Position numbers and translations under genes: made by a program
Shown: piece after piece, positions 13,110 to 26,008 of the stretch
Layout of the letters: every line of letters starts with the position of its first letter
Numbering within the stretch: position 1 is the first letter of the stretch
Assembly: GCA_032173965.1 (NCBI GenBank)
Contig: JAVUNC010000005.1
Span: 43,200,501 to 43,264,500 of the forward strand
Direction of reading: 5' to 3'
DNA: 64,000 bases
From: Sitta carolinensis
Taxonomy: Eukaryota > Chordata > Aves > Passeriformes > Sittidae
The notes under the pieces: model-generated
The model's database searches: none
The model's input: the letters and a program-made list of their open reading frames with translations, nothing else
What the model was told of the DNA's origin: nothing

Positions 13110-14160
13110 GGTAGTGAATTTGCAGACTGTTATACCCCCAAGCTGCATTACCCTGCATTAATTGGTCATTCTCTTCCTATGTTTCTGGAGTTTGCTAGAA
13201 CTATTCACTTATTAAAATCTTTAAATTAGCCTTTTCCAGTTGCACCCTATTTCTTCCAAATAATTTCTTCAATTTGTCAAGATCATTCTACCTTCCCATC
13301 TTGTCTTCTGTCATCACTGCAGCTTCTCCCAGTTTAGTCATTCATATAACTAAAAAGCATATGCCTGCTCTCCATGGAAGTGTTGAAAATCTGGAATAGT
13401 GCTGGATGCAGTACAGACATTGCTGAACCTCCGCAGATACTTTTTGTGAATTTGAGAATGAAGTGTTGAGCACTAATCTCAGATTACATGGTTTTAACCA
13501 GTAATGGTTCTTCCTAGCATTTATCTACTCCCTTTTTTCTGGGCTTGTTTGTGGGACTGTTATGCAAGGTGTGTTGAAAACCTTAATAAAATAAACGTAT
13601 GTGCCATTAACTTTCTCCTTCTAAGTCACAAGACCTGTTGCCCTGACACAGAAAGTAAATTATATTCGTTTGACATGACAGACCCTTGTTAGGTGTCATT
13701 CGTCTGTTTTTTATCTTCCAGGTGCCCCAAATTTTCTAATTCCTTGTTCCAGCATTTTTCTATGAACTGAAGAAAACTTAATTGCCTTGTAATTCCCCTG
13801 TTCCCTTATAATGATGGGAAATATGCTGACCTTTATTTAGCCTTGTGATTTATCCACCTTTTCCTCTGACACTCAATTCTACATGTCCTCCACTAGGATA
13901 GATCAGAATTTTACTGTAACATTCAGGGACTTTCCACCTTCCCTCAATCCTTCCTCTCTTACGTTAGTTTTCTGTGTTCTTGCCTGCTAGATATCTGAGT
14001 AATTTGAAGACTGTTTTCTTAAACTCATTCTCTTTATTTTGGTGTTTTCTCATTCTGTTTCTTTTAAGAGTTATAGGATATATCATATCATGGTCACACT
14101 TGTACAGGTCATCTTCCCTTCCATGTTCTTATGTACAAGCAAATGAGGAAGATCCTATCC
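13110..14160 (-). mobile_element. Very old L3/CR1-like LINE remnant
   Basis: Reverse-complement matches to the old amniote L3/CR1 reverse-transcriptase region are visible. One block begins 'caatttgtcaagatcattct' at 13272. Another is 'gaaaatctggaatagtgctgg' at about 13385. A third is 'ccttgtaattcccctgttc' at about 13783. These appear in the right order and at plausible spacing, but similarity is low and there is no usable frame. Limits are approximate, and the part right of about 13.9 kb is weakest. Confidence 0.45.
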
Positions 14161-14164
14161 TCTA

Positions 14165-15920
14165 GCTGCTATCTTCATTCTCTGCATTAATAATGCAATG
14201 CTATTTGTGGAACAGCCCAAAATCTTGAGGACTGTCTCTATCCTGCTATTTTTCTCTTCTAGCAAATTTCTCTGTGGGAGTTAATCTCATTAATACCACC
14301 TTTTGTGTTTAGGGTGGTTCTATTAGTTGCTGAGAAGTTGCGTTCATCTGATATTCCTGCTCTTGCAAAATCCTGCTGTGCTCATGCCTCTGTAAATCTT
14401 CTCCTTTTCTATTTACTCTGCAACTTGACATCTGTGAAAGTACAACTGAGATCTGGATTATTTACATTAGGTAGAAGATGTGAGTAGTTCTTTCTCCCTT
14501 CTTGTGATAGGTCACTGACTCATAAAAAGCAAGAAATCTGAGATGAATAAAAAGAAACCTTTTCTCCCATGGACTTATTATTAGAGCATTCATTGCCATG
14601 GGAACTCTTTTTAGCTGAGATGTAAGATTCAAACAGCCACATGGGCATGGGTATGGTTAGAGTATGTTTCCAGAGAGTGTGTGTACTGAAAACAGTGTTG
14701 AATTGAGAAGATATATCCTATTCTCCTAAAGTCCTGTCAGTCTCTAAGAATACAGTGCCAGGGTGACTCATCTGGTACTGAAATGGCTCAGCCTCCCAAG
14801 GTGAGCATTTCTAATGCAATAGCTAAGAAACCTTTCTGAGCTCTCTGAATCAACTCTGCCACATGTGGGGCAATGCAATGGGCTGTTCCTCCCAACCTGA
14901 GCACAGCTGTATTTGCCACTGCACCCATTTACAGCTCTTATGCCTTCCCTTGAAGCATTTTCTGCCAGAATTTATGGAGGACATGACAAGATTTTGGGAC
15001 TGAAACAGAGCAGGAGCTGTTCTCCTGTTTCTAAACTTCAATAACGTTTTGGCAGCAGTTTCCAAACCTTTTTGCTTACAATCCCACTTCCTGTGTCACG
15101 CATCTACTTTTGTTTGCCCTTCCAGACTCAAGAGCCTTTCTGACAAAACTGCTGTTTTATGGCATCATGTGTTCTCCACACTCCCTTCCTCTGCATCCAC
15201 ATCTTCCCTGCACTCCTACCTCACCCTGCCACTCCTGTCCCTCCTTCTCCAGAGCTCTCCATCTGCTCCTTTTATCTGTCCCTCTCCTGTGCCTCCGCCA
15301 TGCAGATGCCGCCGTGTTTTCTTAATTTGTTTGCTTCATGTACCCCATTTCCCTGACAAAACTCTGTGAAAGTCTTGCTTCATGTTCAGAGTCCCTCTAG
15401 ATTTCCATTTGTCTCATTCCCATATCCTTCAGTGTGTACTCCCAAACTGTCCAACTCTGCTTTGGCATTGCACTGTATCATCAATGCTGAAACTTGCTTG
15501 TGACCATCCTCAAATTTTTAGAGGTGAAGTCCCTGTCAAAGGAAGCTGGGATTTTCCTGGATCATTTATTGGAGAAAACTGCAGGGAATGAAGATGCTAA
15601 GGGGATGGAGAGATGAATTTTATAATTTATAGAGAATTTTGCTGTAATGACTCATATCTGTAGGACTGAATCTAAATGCAAGTGGTTCCTTCATGAGTGG
15701 GACAATGATGGCCATGGGGGCAGGGATGGTGCCTATAAAGCTCCTTGCTCCTACCCCCTCACTAGGTCCACCTCTGCAAAGAGTAAAAATTTGGTTTCAG
15801 GGAGAGGAAGGAACGGGATTATTTAGAAAATACCATAGAGAAAGAAAGCTTACAATGCATTAAAATTGCTTTTGCTGGCTCTGTTCATGAAGAAGAGAAT
15901 TTTTTATGGCCTAGAAATAC
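14165..15920. other. Intergenic with a pyrimidine-rich stretch
   Basis: 15170-15300 is strongly C/T-rich on the plus strand (TCCTCT, CTGCACTCC and similar) and gives overlapping frames in all three phases. No product is recognised. Confidence 0.5.
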
Positions 15921-15923
15921 CTA

Positions 15924-16034
15924 CAATGGCAATGAAGACAAATCTCCCAGAAAACTACTGGAAAAAAAGACATAAAGAAGACACTGATTAATTTCCAAAG
16001 TAATTTTCTGGGAGATTTGTCTTCATTGTCATTG
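15924..16034. repeat. Long inverted repeat, hairpin with 36-bp arms
   Basis: The left arm (15924-15959) and right arm (15999-16034) are near-perfect reverse complements with about two mismatches, separated by a 39-base loop. The core of the stem is GAAGACAAATCTCCCAGAAA on the left. Transcribed RNA would form a long stem-loop of miRNA-precursor size. A fold-back transposon relic or a local inverted duplication are alternatives. Confidence 0.85.
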
Positions 16035-16073
16035 AAGGCGTTTTTAATAAAGAGCCTGATTAATTTCCAAAGT
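15984..16073 (+). repeat. 18-bp direct repeat linked to the hairpin
   Basis: CTGATTAATTTCCAAAGT occurs at 15984-16001 (hairpin loop and start of the right arm) and again at 16056-16073, 22 bases past the right arm. Similarity extends a few bases to the left with a small gap. The right arm is thus sandwiched between two copies. Confidence 0.85.
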
Positions 16074-16079
16074 TAAGAC

Positions 16080-19000
16080 TGCTCTTGTTTAGACAGAAAA
16101 TGATGTTTGCCATGTTTTTACTCTGGTGATTTACATTTTTCACTTTGGGCATAGGCCAGAAGGATTTAGAGCTTGAGAAAGGATCTTCCATCTTCCTAGG
16201 AAGTTAAATCATTGGCACTGCTTCAGCTTTTCTGTATAAAGGAGAATAACATCATATTGACGTATAAGGTTGAACAAACCACAAAACAGATGTTTGGATA
16301 GTCAGCTGAACCCAATGGAAAAATTCCATTTTGATCAGTTTGAGGTAGGCCTAGTTGTCTTGTGGCTGTGCAGGATACTAAAATCTGGACTTTATGAATT
16401 AAACACTCATTAAAAAAAATAAAATTCCTGGAGAAACACAACTGCCTCAGATTTCCAGATTCCTTGTTTTATTTTTTTTTAAACTGCAATAATCTCTGAC
16501 ATGGCTGGTCTAGCCCAAGTGGAATACATTAACATTAGTTATTCTAATAATCACAGATTTTCAGCTGATAGCCGTCTCCTAATCACATATCCCCATTTAA
16601 AACACTCCTGATGGCACCATGTTACCCTTTTTGAGACTTTCCACAGAGGTTGCTCTGGGAAGTGTGGAGAGCCACTGTGAAGAGGTGTTTCACTGTTGAA
16701 TGTATACTCCATTCCCAAAGAGTGCCATGAGTGACCTCATTTAGAGCAGGGGATAAGGACTGGGATTAGCCATGGCCAGTCTTTACCAATCACACACAAT
16801 GAGCCCTAACAGGGGCCTGGGCTGCTCAGTCCCACAGCACAGTGATGCCTCCAGGTCTTTACAGCCACAGCAGCCTTAATTAGCTGCTGCTGCACATGTG
16901 ATTACTCTTTCTTGTGTCTGCTGTGCTTTATTGCATTTTCAGCCAGGTATATGAATACTTTCCATCTTTATGGTACGCAGCAAATTTCCTTCCTTTCCAG
17001 GCTAGTCTGTTTACCAAGACAGTCTCACTGGCTTTTTCTTTTCTGAAAAGGGTATTATAGCACTAACATTTTTTAATCTCACCTGTGGGGTGAAGGGGAA
17101 AGTATGGCTTCTCTACCACATTATTAAAGCCTTTATTCTAAGCACACTTATTATTCATTTTCTCTAACATAAGGAGTTCATTTGTCACAGCAGCAAGAGC
17201 AGTAGGGAGGCAAACATACCTGTAGTGTGCCTGGATCCTCCTCTGTTGTAGGTATTAGACACTTGGGTCCAGCCCTTGCTCACAGCCTGCCTAGGGATGG
17301 TCAAGGATGCTACTACATCTGACAGTCTTTCGGACAGATTTGGTCACATGAGTGGTGAGAAGCAGAGAACCAGCAAGCATTAACTATTTTACCAAGAAAT
17401 TTTTGAATGTGTAGTGCTGCATGTTACCAGTGTGTCTCTGATTACATCACAGACAGATTGTGTTTGTTAAAGGAAACCTGGAGGTGAATCTGGCCTTTAA
17501 CCATTACTAAACTGGATAGTGGAAAAAGCCTGAATTATGACTCTTAAATGGAGCAAGTGAAGTGGGTTTTTTTAGTAATTTGAACTGGCAATATCTGTGT
17601 AAGCAGAGGAAACACATGATACAAGTTGTGATTTTTTATTAAACCGCAGAGTTGTAGAACCACCATAAAAAGAAATGGTGACTTTGAAGTATCTCAATAG
17701 ACTGAGATACTTATTTAGACAAGGAATGTGGTCTGTGGGAAGGGGAGAGGGTCAAAAGTGAGTCTGCCTCTTCCAACAGTGCAACCTCTGAATCCTGCTT
17801 TAATTGAGGACATTCATTTGAGGCCTTTCATTATCTACAAAAATTTGCAGTGTGTTGACCATCACTGATGCCTGAGTTACTCCTAGGCTTATACCAGAGA
17901 TGAAGATGGATCTGGTGTGTGCAGAATCCTCTGTGAACTGTTTACTGTTCTTTCTTCTGTTACTCCCTTTAAGATGAGATTCGTCTCCCCTGACTTTATG
18001 TGATTTAGATCAAAAGAAGTAAAGAAACACCAACCATTGGTATAATTCATGTCATTTATGCTGTTTCCTTTCTCACCACCCTAAATGCAGCTTCTGGGAG
18101 TGACTTGCCCTCTTCACTGACTTCAGACAGTGGCTCTGATTAGGTGGCTTAAGGTAAATTTGATCAATGATCATGCTAATGTCCCTGATCACTCTACAGT
18201 TTCTTTTCCCAAAAAGTCAGAGAGTCGAAGAGGAGACAAGCACTTCCAATGGCATCCAAGGTACCCAAAGCATAGCTCAGTCTGTAAACTACATAAAGGG
18301 AATTAATTTTTGCTTTTTCTCCTCCTTCTGTACTCTTCTTCCTTGAACTCTGCCAATTTTTACTCTTTAAATTTCATGTTCCTCTTCATTTTTGGAAATA
18401 AATACCTGATCCTGGGATGGAGACCTGCCATTGTTTCCTGATAAATGGGTCCTGCTTAAAAAACCTGTTTCATCATCATCTAATTTTGGTTTCTACTGTC
18501 CTTTTTGTCTCTCTCCACATCAAACACTTTATCAAGTATGCTTGTTAGCCAGCAAATATTTATTTTAGGTCCTAATTAGAAAAGTTCCTTTCCATTCCAG
18601 GGATATTTTGAAAGTCTGGGGGTGAGTTTGGGCATGCCTACATGGACGAGCCCAGACAAGTACACACATCTGCCATGATCTGAGTTGATCAAATGTGAGC
18701 CAGTTCTGATCTGGAAGTTATGGAGCCATTTTCCTGCACCTTTGTGCCCAAGCTAACATGCCCTGCAGAGGAGCTCACATCTGTCTGCACTGATCTGTGC
18801 AGACATGCCTTATGCATGTAAAGCACTTAATTCTGGTTCTCTCCCTCCTGTTGGTTGTCACTCCTGATGCACGCAAATGTGTGTGCACAGACCCATTTTG
18901 TATACCTATTACAACCAACAGGAACTCAAGTGGCACAAAAATATCACATGAATTATTTTTTGCATATAAAAAATGCTCCCTTCTAATTGGGCAAGCAAAT

Positions 19001-20840
19001 GAAAAGCACCCTATATCCTCTCTTTCTGGAATGGTATACTGGCAGATAAAATAGATAACCTGGTCACACGTTCTATCTCTAATTTGTGAATTGTGATGTA
19101 AGTGAAATTAATTGAAAAGCTGGCACTTGTAAATGCTTTACACCAGGCAATGCACTGCAGAAGGAATCAACAAAAGAGAAGTTTTAGTTCAAAAGGCAAT
19201 CTTTTCCAGCTACGTCTGAATTTAATGTTCACTCTGTGAACTCACAGACTGTATTGAAATGAGCAAAGGGAATACAGATCCTGAATTTACCCATGTGCAA
19301 AAAGCAGCTTGCTATGTAGATGCAGACCATGGCCTGAAACCAAGTAATGTATTTTTTTACAGTCCTTGCTGCCCCTGAATCCTTGGGGAACTTCTGGCTT
19401 GTGCAGACTTCCTGCTGGAGCATTAACAAAAAGCAGGCTGGAGCAGTGGTCTCACACCATCTCAAAGAGTGCTCCCTGGTGCTGTGCTCAGAGCTGCTCC
19501 TGCTGCCACTGGTGTTGGCACACCTCTCCACCCTGACCAGCTGGCATTAATGCCCCAGGTGCTCTGTGGGCCTCACACTTATGACTGGGCACAGCTGCTT
19601 TGTGGAGCACAACTGGGATACAGAAAGTCTTGTATCCTTTCCCCCTTTTTCTCACATTAGTGGAAAAAGAGCCTTCAGTACTGCTTGAGAAAATACTTCT
19701 GCACACAGTGCTCTCACACAGGCTGTGGAGAGCGCACACTGATACATGAAGTGGATGCCTATGGATTTATTTCTGCATTTTTTGGCTAAACAATCCAAAA
19801 TTAATGGATGCCCTAATTACTAAATCAAGTAATCTACTCCAATAGCCAGTGGTGCATTTACCCCATTTTGTTTGCAGTGACCATGAATCACTTCCTATCT
19901 TGCAGCATTTAAATAAGCAGTTTTACATTCATACTGGAGGAGGTACCTCTGCTTCTAAGGGCTTGTCTGCAAAGAAGAGGTTAGTGTGCATTAAGTTAGG
20001 GTATGAATTTACAGTGCTCTTGGGGTATCCACACGTGATAGAAAAGCTATAAGGATGGAAAATGTCAAATTATGCCTAGTGGAATGGTTTGTTTATCTAA
20101 ACCTGGTCTCACTGGGGATAATGCCTTATTCAGATGGCAATTTTGGTCACCTGGCAGATGTGAACATAAATTCACATAGCCTTCGAATAATTCCACAGCT
20201 TCTCATCCCATTTTTGAGGCATGATTTCCATTCTCTCCAGTCACTGTTTTTCTTGGTCTTTTTCCAGATGTGAGTGATTTGATAAAATCCTTGTTCAAAT
20301 GTAGAATTTCTGCAGTTGTAATCACTTTTGGCAACCTGCCCAATAAGATAAGCTGATCTCCAGATATTAAAGAGATTGGGCTGATATGGAGCTTTACTCC
20401 ATAAACCTTGAAAAACCAACAATACTCACCACTCCATGAAGGGCTGTTCTTGGAAAAGACCTGATTTTTGGTACAGAATCAAGGCAGTAATAGAAACCTT
20501 TCGTTTCTCTTTGTAACATCAATGATGTCATGACTCTGTATTTTTAAACCAAAGTATCCCTTTAACCTATTGGTAAGTCTTATAACTACTTCTGTACAAA
20601 GACAGAGAATTAGTAGATGTATATTGGCATTGGTACATCGCTCCAGCATTCTTTGGCAGTTATTGGTATCTGCAACATCCAGACTTTCTAAAGCTGCTGC
20701 CTTCCTGAATGTGCCCATGAAAAGGCTAAAAAGAGAGCCTTAGACTCACACTTACTAAGTGTGTTATGATGAAAATTCACTTGGCTTCAATCATCATAAC
20801 CAAGATGATAAAGAACAAGGTAGTCTCACCAGGATCACAT
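16080..20840. other. Intergenic, no gene seen
   Basis: Nearly 5 kb with almost no open frames above 60 codons before 18.8 kb. I see no repeats that I recognise and no CpG cluster. Confidence 0.6.
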
Positions 20841-20844
20841 AATT

Positions 20845-21100
20845 ACAGAACCATGCAGGCTGCAAAGAAGAAGGCCTCCAGTCTAACACTCTGTTCAAAG
20901 CAGGGTTTGGTCTAAGATTGAATCAGCTTGCTCAGAAATTCAGCCACTTTAAACTTACATGGATGGAGACTGCACAGCCTCTCTGGGCAGCCACTTCTTG
21001 ACTGTCCTGATGAAGAAATTTCTTCCTACATCCAGTCTTTGCATTGTAGTTTAGTCATGAGTTTTCTAATGAGTCGAGTCAGCTTCCTGCTATACCTGTT
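20845..21100 (-). mobile_element. CR1 LINE 3' end, diverged
   Basis: Read on the plus strand, this has the order of the antisense CR1 3' terminus: the 'acagaaccatgcaggctgcaa' type start, then the 'cctccagtctaac' block, then 'cctctctgggcagcca', then 'gaagaaatttcttcctacat'. All are diverged from the usual avian consensus. Orientation matches the endonuclease fragment to its right. Confidence 0.65.
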
Positions 21101-21210
21101 TGTTTTTCCACACACTAGGGACTATTTTGTGCTTAGAAGAGTTTGTCAGTAAAGACCTGCCAGTTTTCCTAGCTTTTTTTTTTTGTGTTCAGAGCTGTTT
21201 TTTACATGAT

Positions 21211-21245
21211 ACAGACTTCAGTGATTTGAAGAAACTGAAGTCTGT
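21211..21245. repeat. Perfect 11-bp inverted repeat
   Basis: ACAGACTTCAG and CTGAAGTCTGT are separated by 13 bases. It lies between the two CR1 pieces. Confidence 0.8.
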
Positions 21246-21339
21246 GCTCTCCTATGTCCACAGTCTTTAATCTGCTATTTGTCTTCTTAATTTCCTTCAG
21301 TATCTTTAGGTCCACTGTTTCAGTGTCTCCATGACCAAA

Positions 21340-22450
21340 CCTGACATCGATTATCATTCCCCCAGCCAGTGTGAATGCTTTATCAATACAGGTATAGGGT
21401 GTAAATGATTCCAGCTTGGCTTATCTATTACCTGCATGAAGCAGCTGGCACTGACATCTTCTGGAAACCTCCTGGCTTGCCTCTCTATTGTCTCTATTGT
21501 ATCCTCTCTAGTGCTCTTCCAGCACATGTCAGGGAAGTTAAAATCTCCCAAAAGAAGCAGACCATATGATCCAGAAATATCTTCAAGTTCTTCAAGGAAG
21601 GCTTTGCCTTCTTCCTCATGCTAGTTAAGTGGCAATTAATGAACTCCCACCAGACTGAAGCAAATACTGATTACTTGTCCCAAACCACAAGTTCTCCCCT
21701 GGCCTACTGTCTGACCCATCAAAGAACTTCTTATATCAGAGCTTCTCTGTCACACATCCACTCCCCCTTGTCTCATTGTCTGTCTTTGCTGAAGACCTGG
21801 TATCCACCCATCACAGCACTCCAGTGGTGTGAGCTGTCCCAACAAGTCCTGGTTACTCAATAGTGGTGCAGTTCCTCTTCACCAACCAGACTGAGGAGAC
21901 GCAACCTGGGCCTCCATGCCCTTAGCCAACACCCCAAAATCCATGTAATCTCTCCAGATATGCATGAAGTCCCTGCCAGTAATATTTGTGCCCATGTGGA
22001 AGAGCAGCTAACAATCTGATGCCAGACAATCCTTGATCATTTCTGCCAAGTCCCAGATGCAAGAATTAATCAGGTGGACAGGCAGAGGCTTCTGTATTCT
22101 GCAGCAGGATGTCTCCAGCAATGGCTGATCTCCTGTTCCTCTCCATGCAAATGCTTGGATGAGAGCTAGCCAGGCAATGACACTTTCCTGCATCTCCCCC
22201 AGTCCCAGGGAAATGCACTGGGTCTGTACCTGCAGAACCACAGGACAAGAAGTACCCTTACATAGTATTCCTGAAATGTTGCAGCCTCCCCAGTTATGCA
22301 AGCTTCCACTTTCCTTTCCAAATGCACTGTTGGGGCTCCTGGCTCTGCAGTGTTTCTGCAAAGGTTCTTTCCTCTTCCTTCTCACCCTCACCAATGGTGT
22401 TTATCCATTCACCTTCTCCTGGCACTTTTCCTCAGAGGCCCATGAGGCAC
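21340..22450 (-). mobile_element. CR1 LINE fragment, endonuclease part of ORF2 and upstream region
   Basis: The minus strand contains a degraded apurinic-endonuclease-like domain. MGDFNFPDMCWKS at the 5' side of a 65-codon open stretch (21354-21551) matches the GDFN box of CR1 endonuclease. Further upstream on the same strand is the remnant of the region around WSVGMEGY..FRKDRQ (here read as WSAVMGGYQVFSKDRQ, near 21780-21830). The sequence continues into material resembling the CR1 5' region to about 22.4 kb. Frames are broken. The 3' part of the element lies next door at 20845-21100, suggesting one old copy with the reverse-transcriptase segment deleted, or two neighbouring insertions. Confidence 0.7.
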
Positions 22451-22459
22451 ATGGCCCAT

Positions 22460-25400
22460 TCACCCAACAAATACTGACTTTTTATCAAGAGTTTCTAACA
22501 TCCTTTTCTTCTGCATGAGAATCTTGTGCAGATGGGAAAAGATAAATCTGGCCAAATATAAAGCAGCTCAGTCAGAGCAGAAACATCATTCCATGCATGT
22601 GCTGTAAGCTGGATGTATCCAAGAAAGGTAAAAAATCCCAAAAGCCTTTTCTACCCCTCTACATAAAGCATGGAGAAGCCTTGGGGTCCCCAGCACCACA
22701 AGAACTGTAGGTGGTAAACTTGGCCCAGATCAATCTAACCAGTGAACCCTGGGCTGGAAGAGAGACTCTGGCCACTCAGTACTGCAGAAATGAGGCACAG
22801 AAGGGAGAGGGGAGAGCTGTTTATGGGCATCTTGCTATCAGTACAGCAGCCCAGACAGGGTCAGCTCAGAGAAGCTGGGATGGGAATGCAATGCTATAGC
22901 AGGAGCATGATGGACCAGCCCACAAGCTGTGACATGCTTCATGGTGATGAGAAAACAACAGCAGCCCTTCTGAACACCAGCACTCTGACAGCTAAAAAGA
23001 TCCCTGATTTCCCCATCACAGCAGGCCCCCTCTTTTTGGAGTCTTTTAGTGCTTTTATATGATCTTGTCTTTATGCCAGAAGCACTGGTCTGAGGTTTTC
23101 CACGTGTGTGAATTTGTCTGCCTACAAGTGCGTGGAGATATGGAGGGCTGATGCAGCAGGTGGGATGGGCAGGAAAACGGTGGCACTCAACCTCAGGGGA
23201 GCAGGGACCTGGGATCTCCACAGTGCAAACATGGAGAGCTCAAAAGTAGGGAAAGCCCACCCTTGTCAGGCCAACAGGCACTGGTAGGACCCCAGACTGG
23301 GGGTGCTAGCGGGACATAAGGTCTCCTCCAGACCCTAGGACATGCACAGAGCCTGTCAGGTGTGGTGATGTCTTCCAAAGCTGTAAGGAAGAGCGTCAGC
23401 AGGGCTAAAGCTAGTGAAGAGATACAGACAGAAGCTCAGCCTTCATTTGAAGTGAAGCAACACAAGTTATTCACAACCAAAAACTGCGTTTGCAAATCTG
23501 AGGGGATTTCTACCTAACAGAGTAAACACATGAGAACAATTCAAAACAGTGGGATAGAAAGGGAGAAAATTGTTATATGTAATGCCATTCATATGTGATT
23601 TATTTATTTTACACACTTCTCCATCAGTAATGGAAATGCCATCTATGCCTTCAAGCAATGTGGAATTTCCTTCTCATGAACCCCCTCCCTGACCTCTGTC
23701 TCCAGAGAGACATAATGTCATGGCCTGAAATCAAGCAAGCAATTCCAATAATTATCTGCCACTTATAGTGCCTCTTTCCTGCACAGCCTAGCAGCACCCC
23801 ATCAGCCTCATGTGACAGCTAGGGAAAGCAGAGGAGAGCAAGCTAAGTGATTGCTCTGGGTCTCAACAGAACTGGAGGGTAAATATCCTGCCCTTCTGTC
23901 CAGCCCTTGTCCTTTGGGCCATGCTGCTTCCATCAGTGATTTGGTAGTGAAATCATAGCTCTGGTATGCCTAAATCCTCTATGGTTTTCACTTTTTTTTA
24001 GAGCAATTGTAAACACCAAATCATTATCCTGGTTATCTTTGCCAAGATGGTGGACAAAGACAAGCACTCAGAAGGAAAGAAAATAACAGGGGTGCGTAGT
24101 GTGGCTTCAAGAAATCACTTAATGACAGGATGTGGAGAAACTCAAAGACAAAAATATCAGAAAGAATGACGAGAATGGTGCCACAGTAAAGGGCTGCTAA
24201 AATGCAGGGAGCAGAGTGAAACCCTAAAAAGGCAGGCTTGGAGACGGCTGATATAGCATGACAGAGGACATTGTTGCATGCCACACACCAGAGAGATTAA
24301 ACAAATGCGGTGTTACCCTGACGTCAGAAGAAAAGTGGGATGGAGCACAGGCAGGAATGTGAGGGAGTGAGAAAACAAGACCAAGTGTACCTCACCTTTA
24401 TTCCTCACTGCAAGTGCTTTTTCACAGTTTCTGGCAATCTGCTGCCAGAGATATCAATACAAACTGCACAATGGAACATGTTACAGACACAGACACGATG
24501 ATTGCCAAAGGATCAGGAGCTGCCCTTTGCATTCACCCGTAGTATGCACATTGCTACCTGAATCAGAGGAAGCAGATTTCATGGAGAATCTCAGCACATC
24601 TCTGGTCCAAAACTCAGAAGAATCCTGGGGCCCGCAGTGGGGGCTAAAATTAGATACTCATTACAAAAATAGAACAGTGTTTCTTTTAATAGCCTAGTTT
24701 TACTTTGAGATACTCTTTAGGGAACGCCCCAGTGAAATGTGATCCAAAGCCAAATCTTTGAGTACATAAAGCTTGTCTTATTTGTGCAGGTGATTTGGTG
24801 ACTTATTTTTTATTTTGATGCAATAGATGATCATTAAAAAAGGTATAAAATTAACCTGGCATATTCTGAATAGGATGTCAAAGTGGGGTGCTTGGGCTGT
24901 TAGCAGTGAAGGAGAAGGCAATTTTCCTTCTGCCCAGTGCACAGAGTGGCAGCAGGCCCCACCACATCTGCACAGTGCTGCACTGAGATTATGTGCCATA
25001 TGTGAAAATGTCCATATAGATGTTTCAAGGAAACCTCAGGAGGAGATAACACCACACTAAAACTCTGGTAGATTATTGACTGCTGTGGATTGATTTCCCA
25101 TGTTCTTACTAGTACAAGTGTAAGGGCTAAGTAACAATGCTCTTTGTTTAAGTGAGCTTGATACCCTTTAGTGGAATTTTTTCAGCCCTTTTGTTATTGA
25201 AGTCACAGCATATTACCAAGCCTTCAAGTCCCAAATTTATGCAGATGCATTTCTGGCCATTAGCCAAGTCATAAGATGGCAAAACATAAGCCTCAAGAAC
25301 AGCAGGCTTATGAAAATATACCATTTACAACCCCTGCCATGAAGTACTTTCAAAAGCCTAATTTTAAATGTGCTCACTGGAATCAAATAGCAAATGAATT

Positions 25401-25940
25401 GGTGGGGTGATGAATAGGGGATTTTTTATTCAAATGTCAATTATAATTAACCTACAGCACAATATTCTTCTGTCCCAGGGCAGTCATGGTGACATGTAAC
25501 ACCATTCTTGGAAGCTGGCAGGACATCCTGAGAAAGATGTTCTTTGCCTCAGAGGAAAAAACCACCAAACGTTTCTGCAATGCTTGTCCATGAGGCTTGC
25601 TTTGGTGTCTGTTCATCAAGGGCTGGCCTTGGGCAGGAACAGAACAAGCAGCTTCCCTTGGCCCTTCCCTTCCCACCACCCTCTTCATTGCTGCAAGGCC
25701 ACCTCAGGGGCGTGAGCCTGCACCACCACCCACGCCATCATCTGCCTATTTTGTATTGCATAATTGCAAATTGTGTCTGCTCAGGGAGGAGCAATTGCTC
25801 TCAGGATGTTCAGGGAGCAGAAGCTCCCTGCTCTTGGGCTCCAAGAGGCTCTGAGAAAGCAGGAGGCAATGTCAGTCCTCTCCCATGGGAATGGCCTCAT
25901 CACCCAATCCCTGGTCTTCCCAGGGACTGGCTGTGCAATG
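22460..25940. other. Intergenic, no gene seen
   Basis: Unique sequence, somewhat richer in GC around 22.7-23.4 kb, where overlapping frames on both strands (106 and 127 codons) have no recognisable content. Confidence 0.55.
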
Positions 25941-25947
25941 CCCAGTA

Positions 25948-26001
25948 TGTGGTCATACCTGGGACAATGCTGTCTGTGGTCATACCTGGGACTGTTGTGC
26001 T
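25948..26001 (+). repeat. 27-bp tandem duplication
   Basis: TGTGGTCATACCTGGGAC occurs at 25948-25965 and again at 25975-25992, a period of 27 bases. The intervening 9-base segments are diverged. It abuts the polypyrimidine microsatellite. Confidence 0.85.
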
Positions 26002-26008
26002 CATCCTT

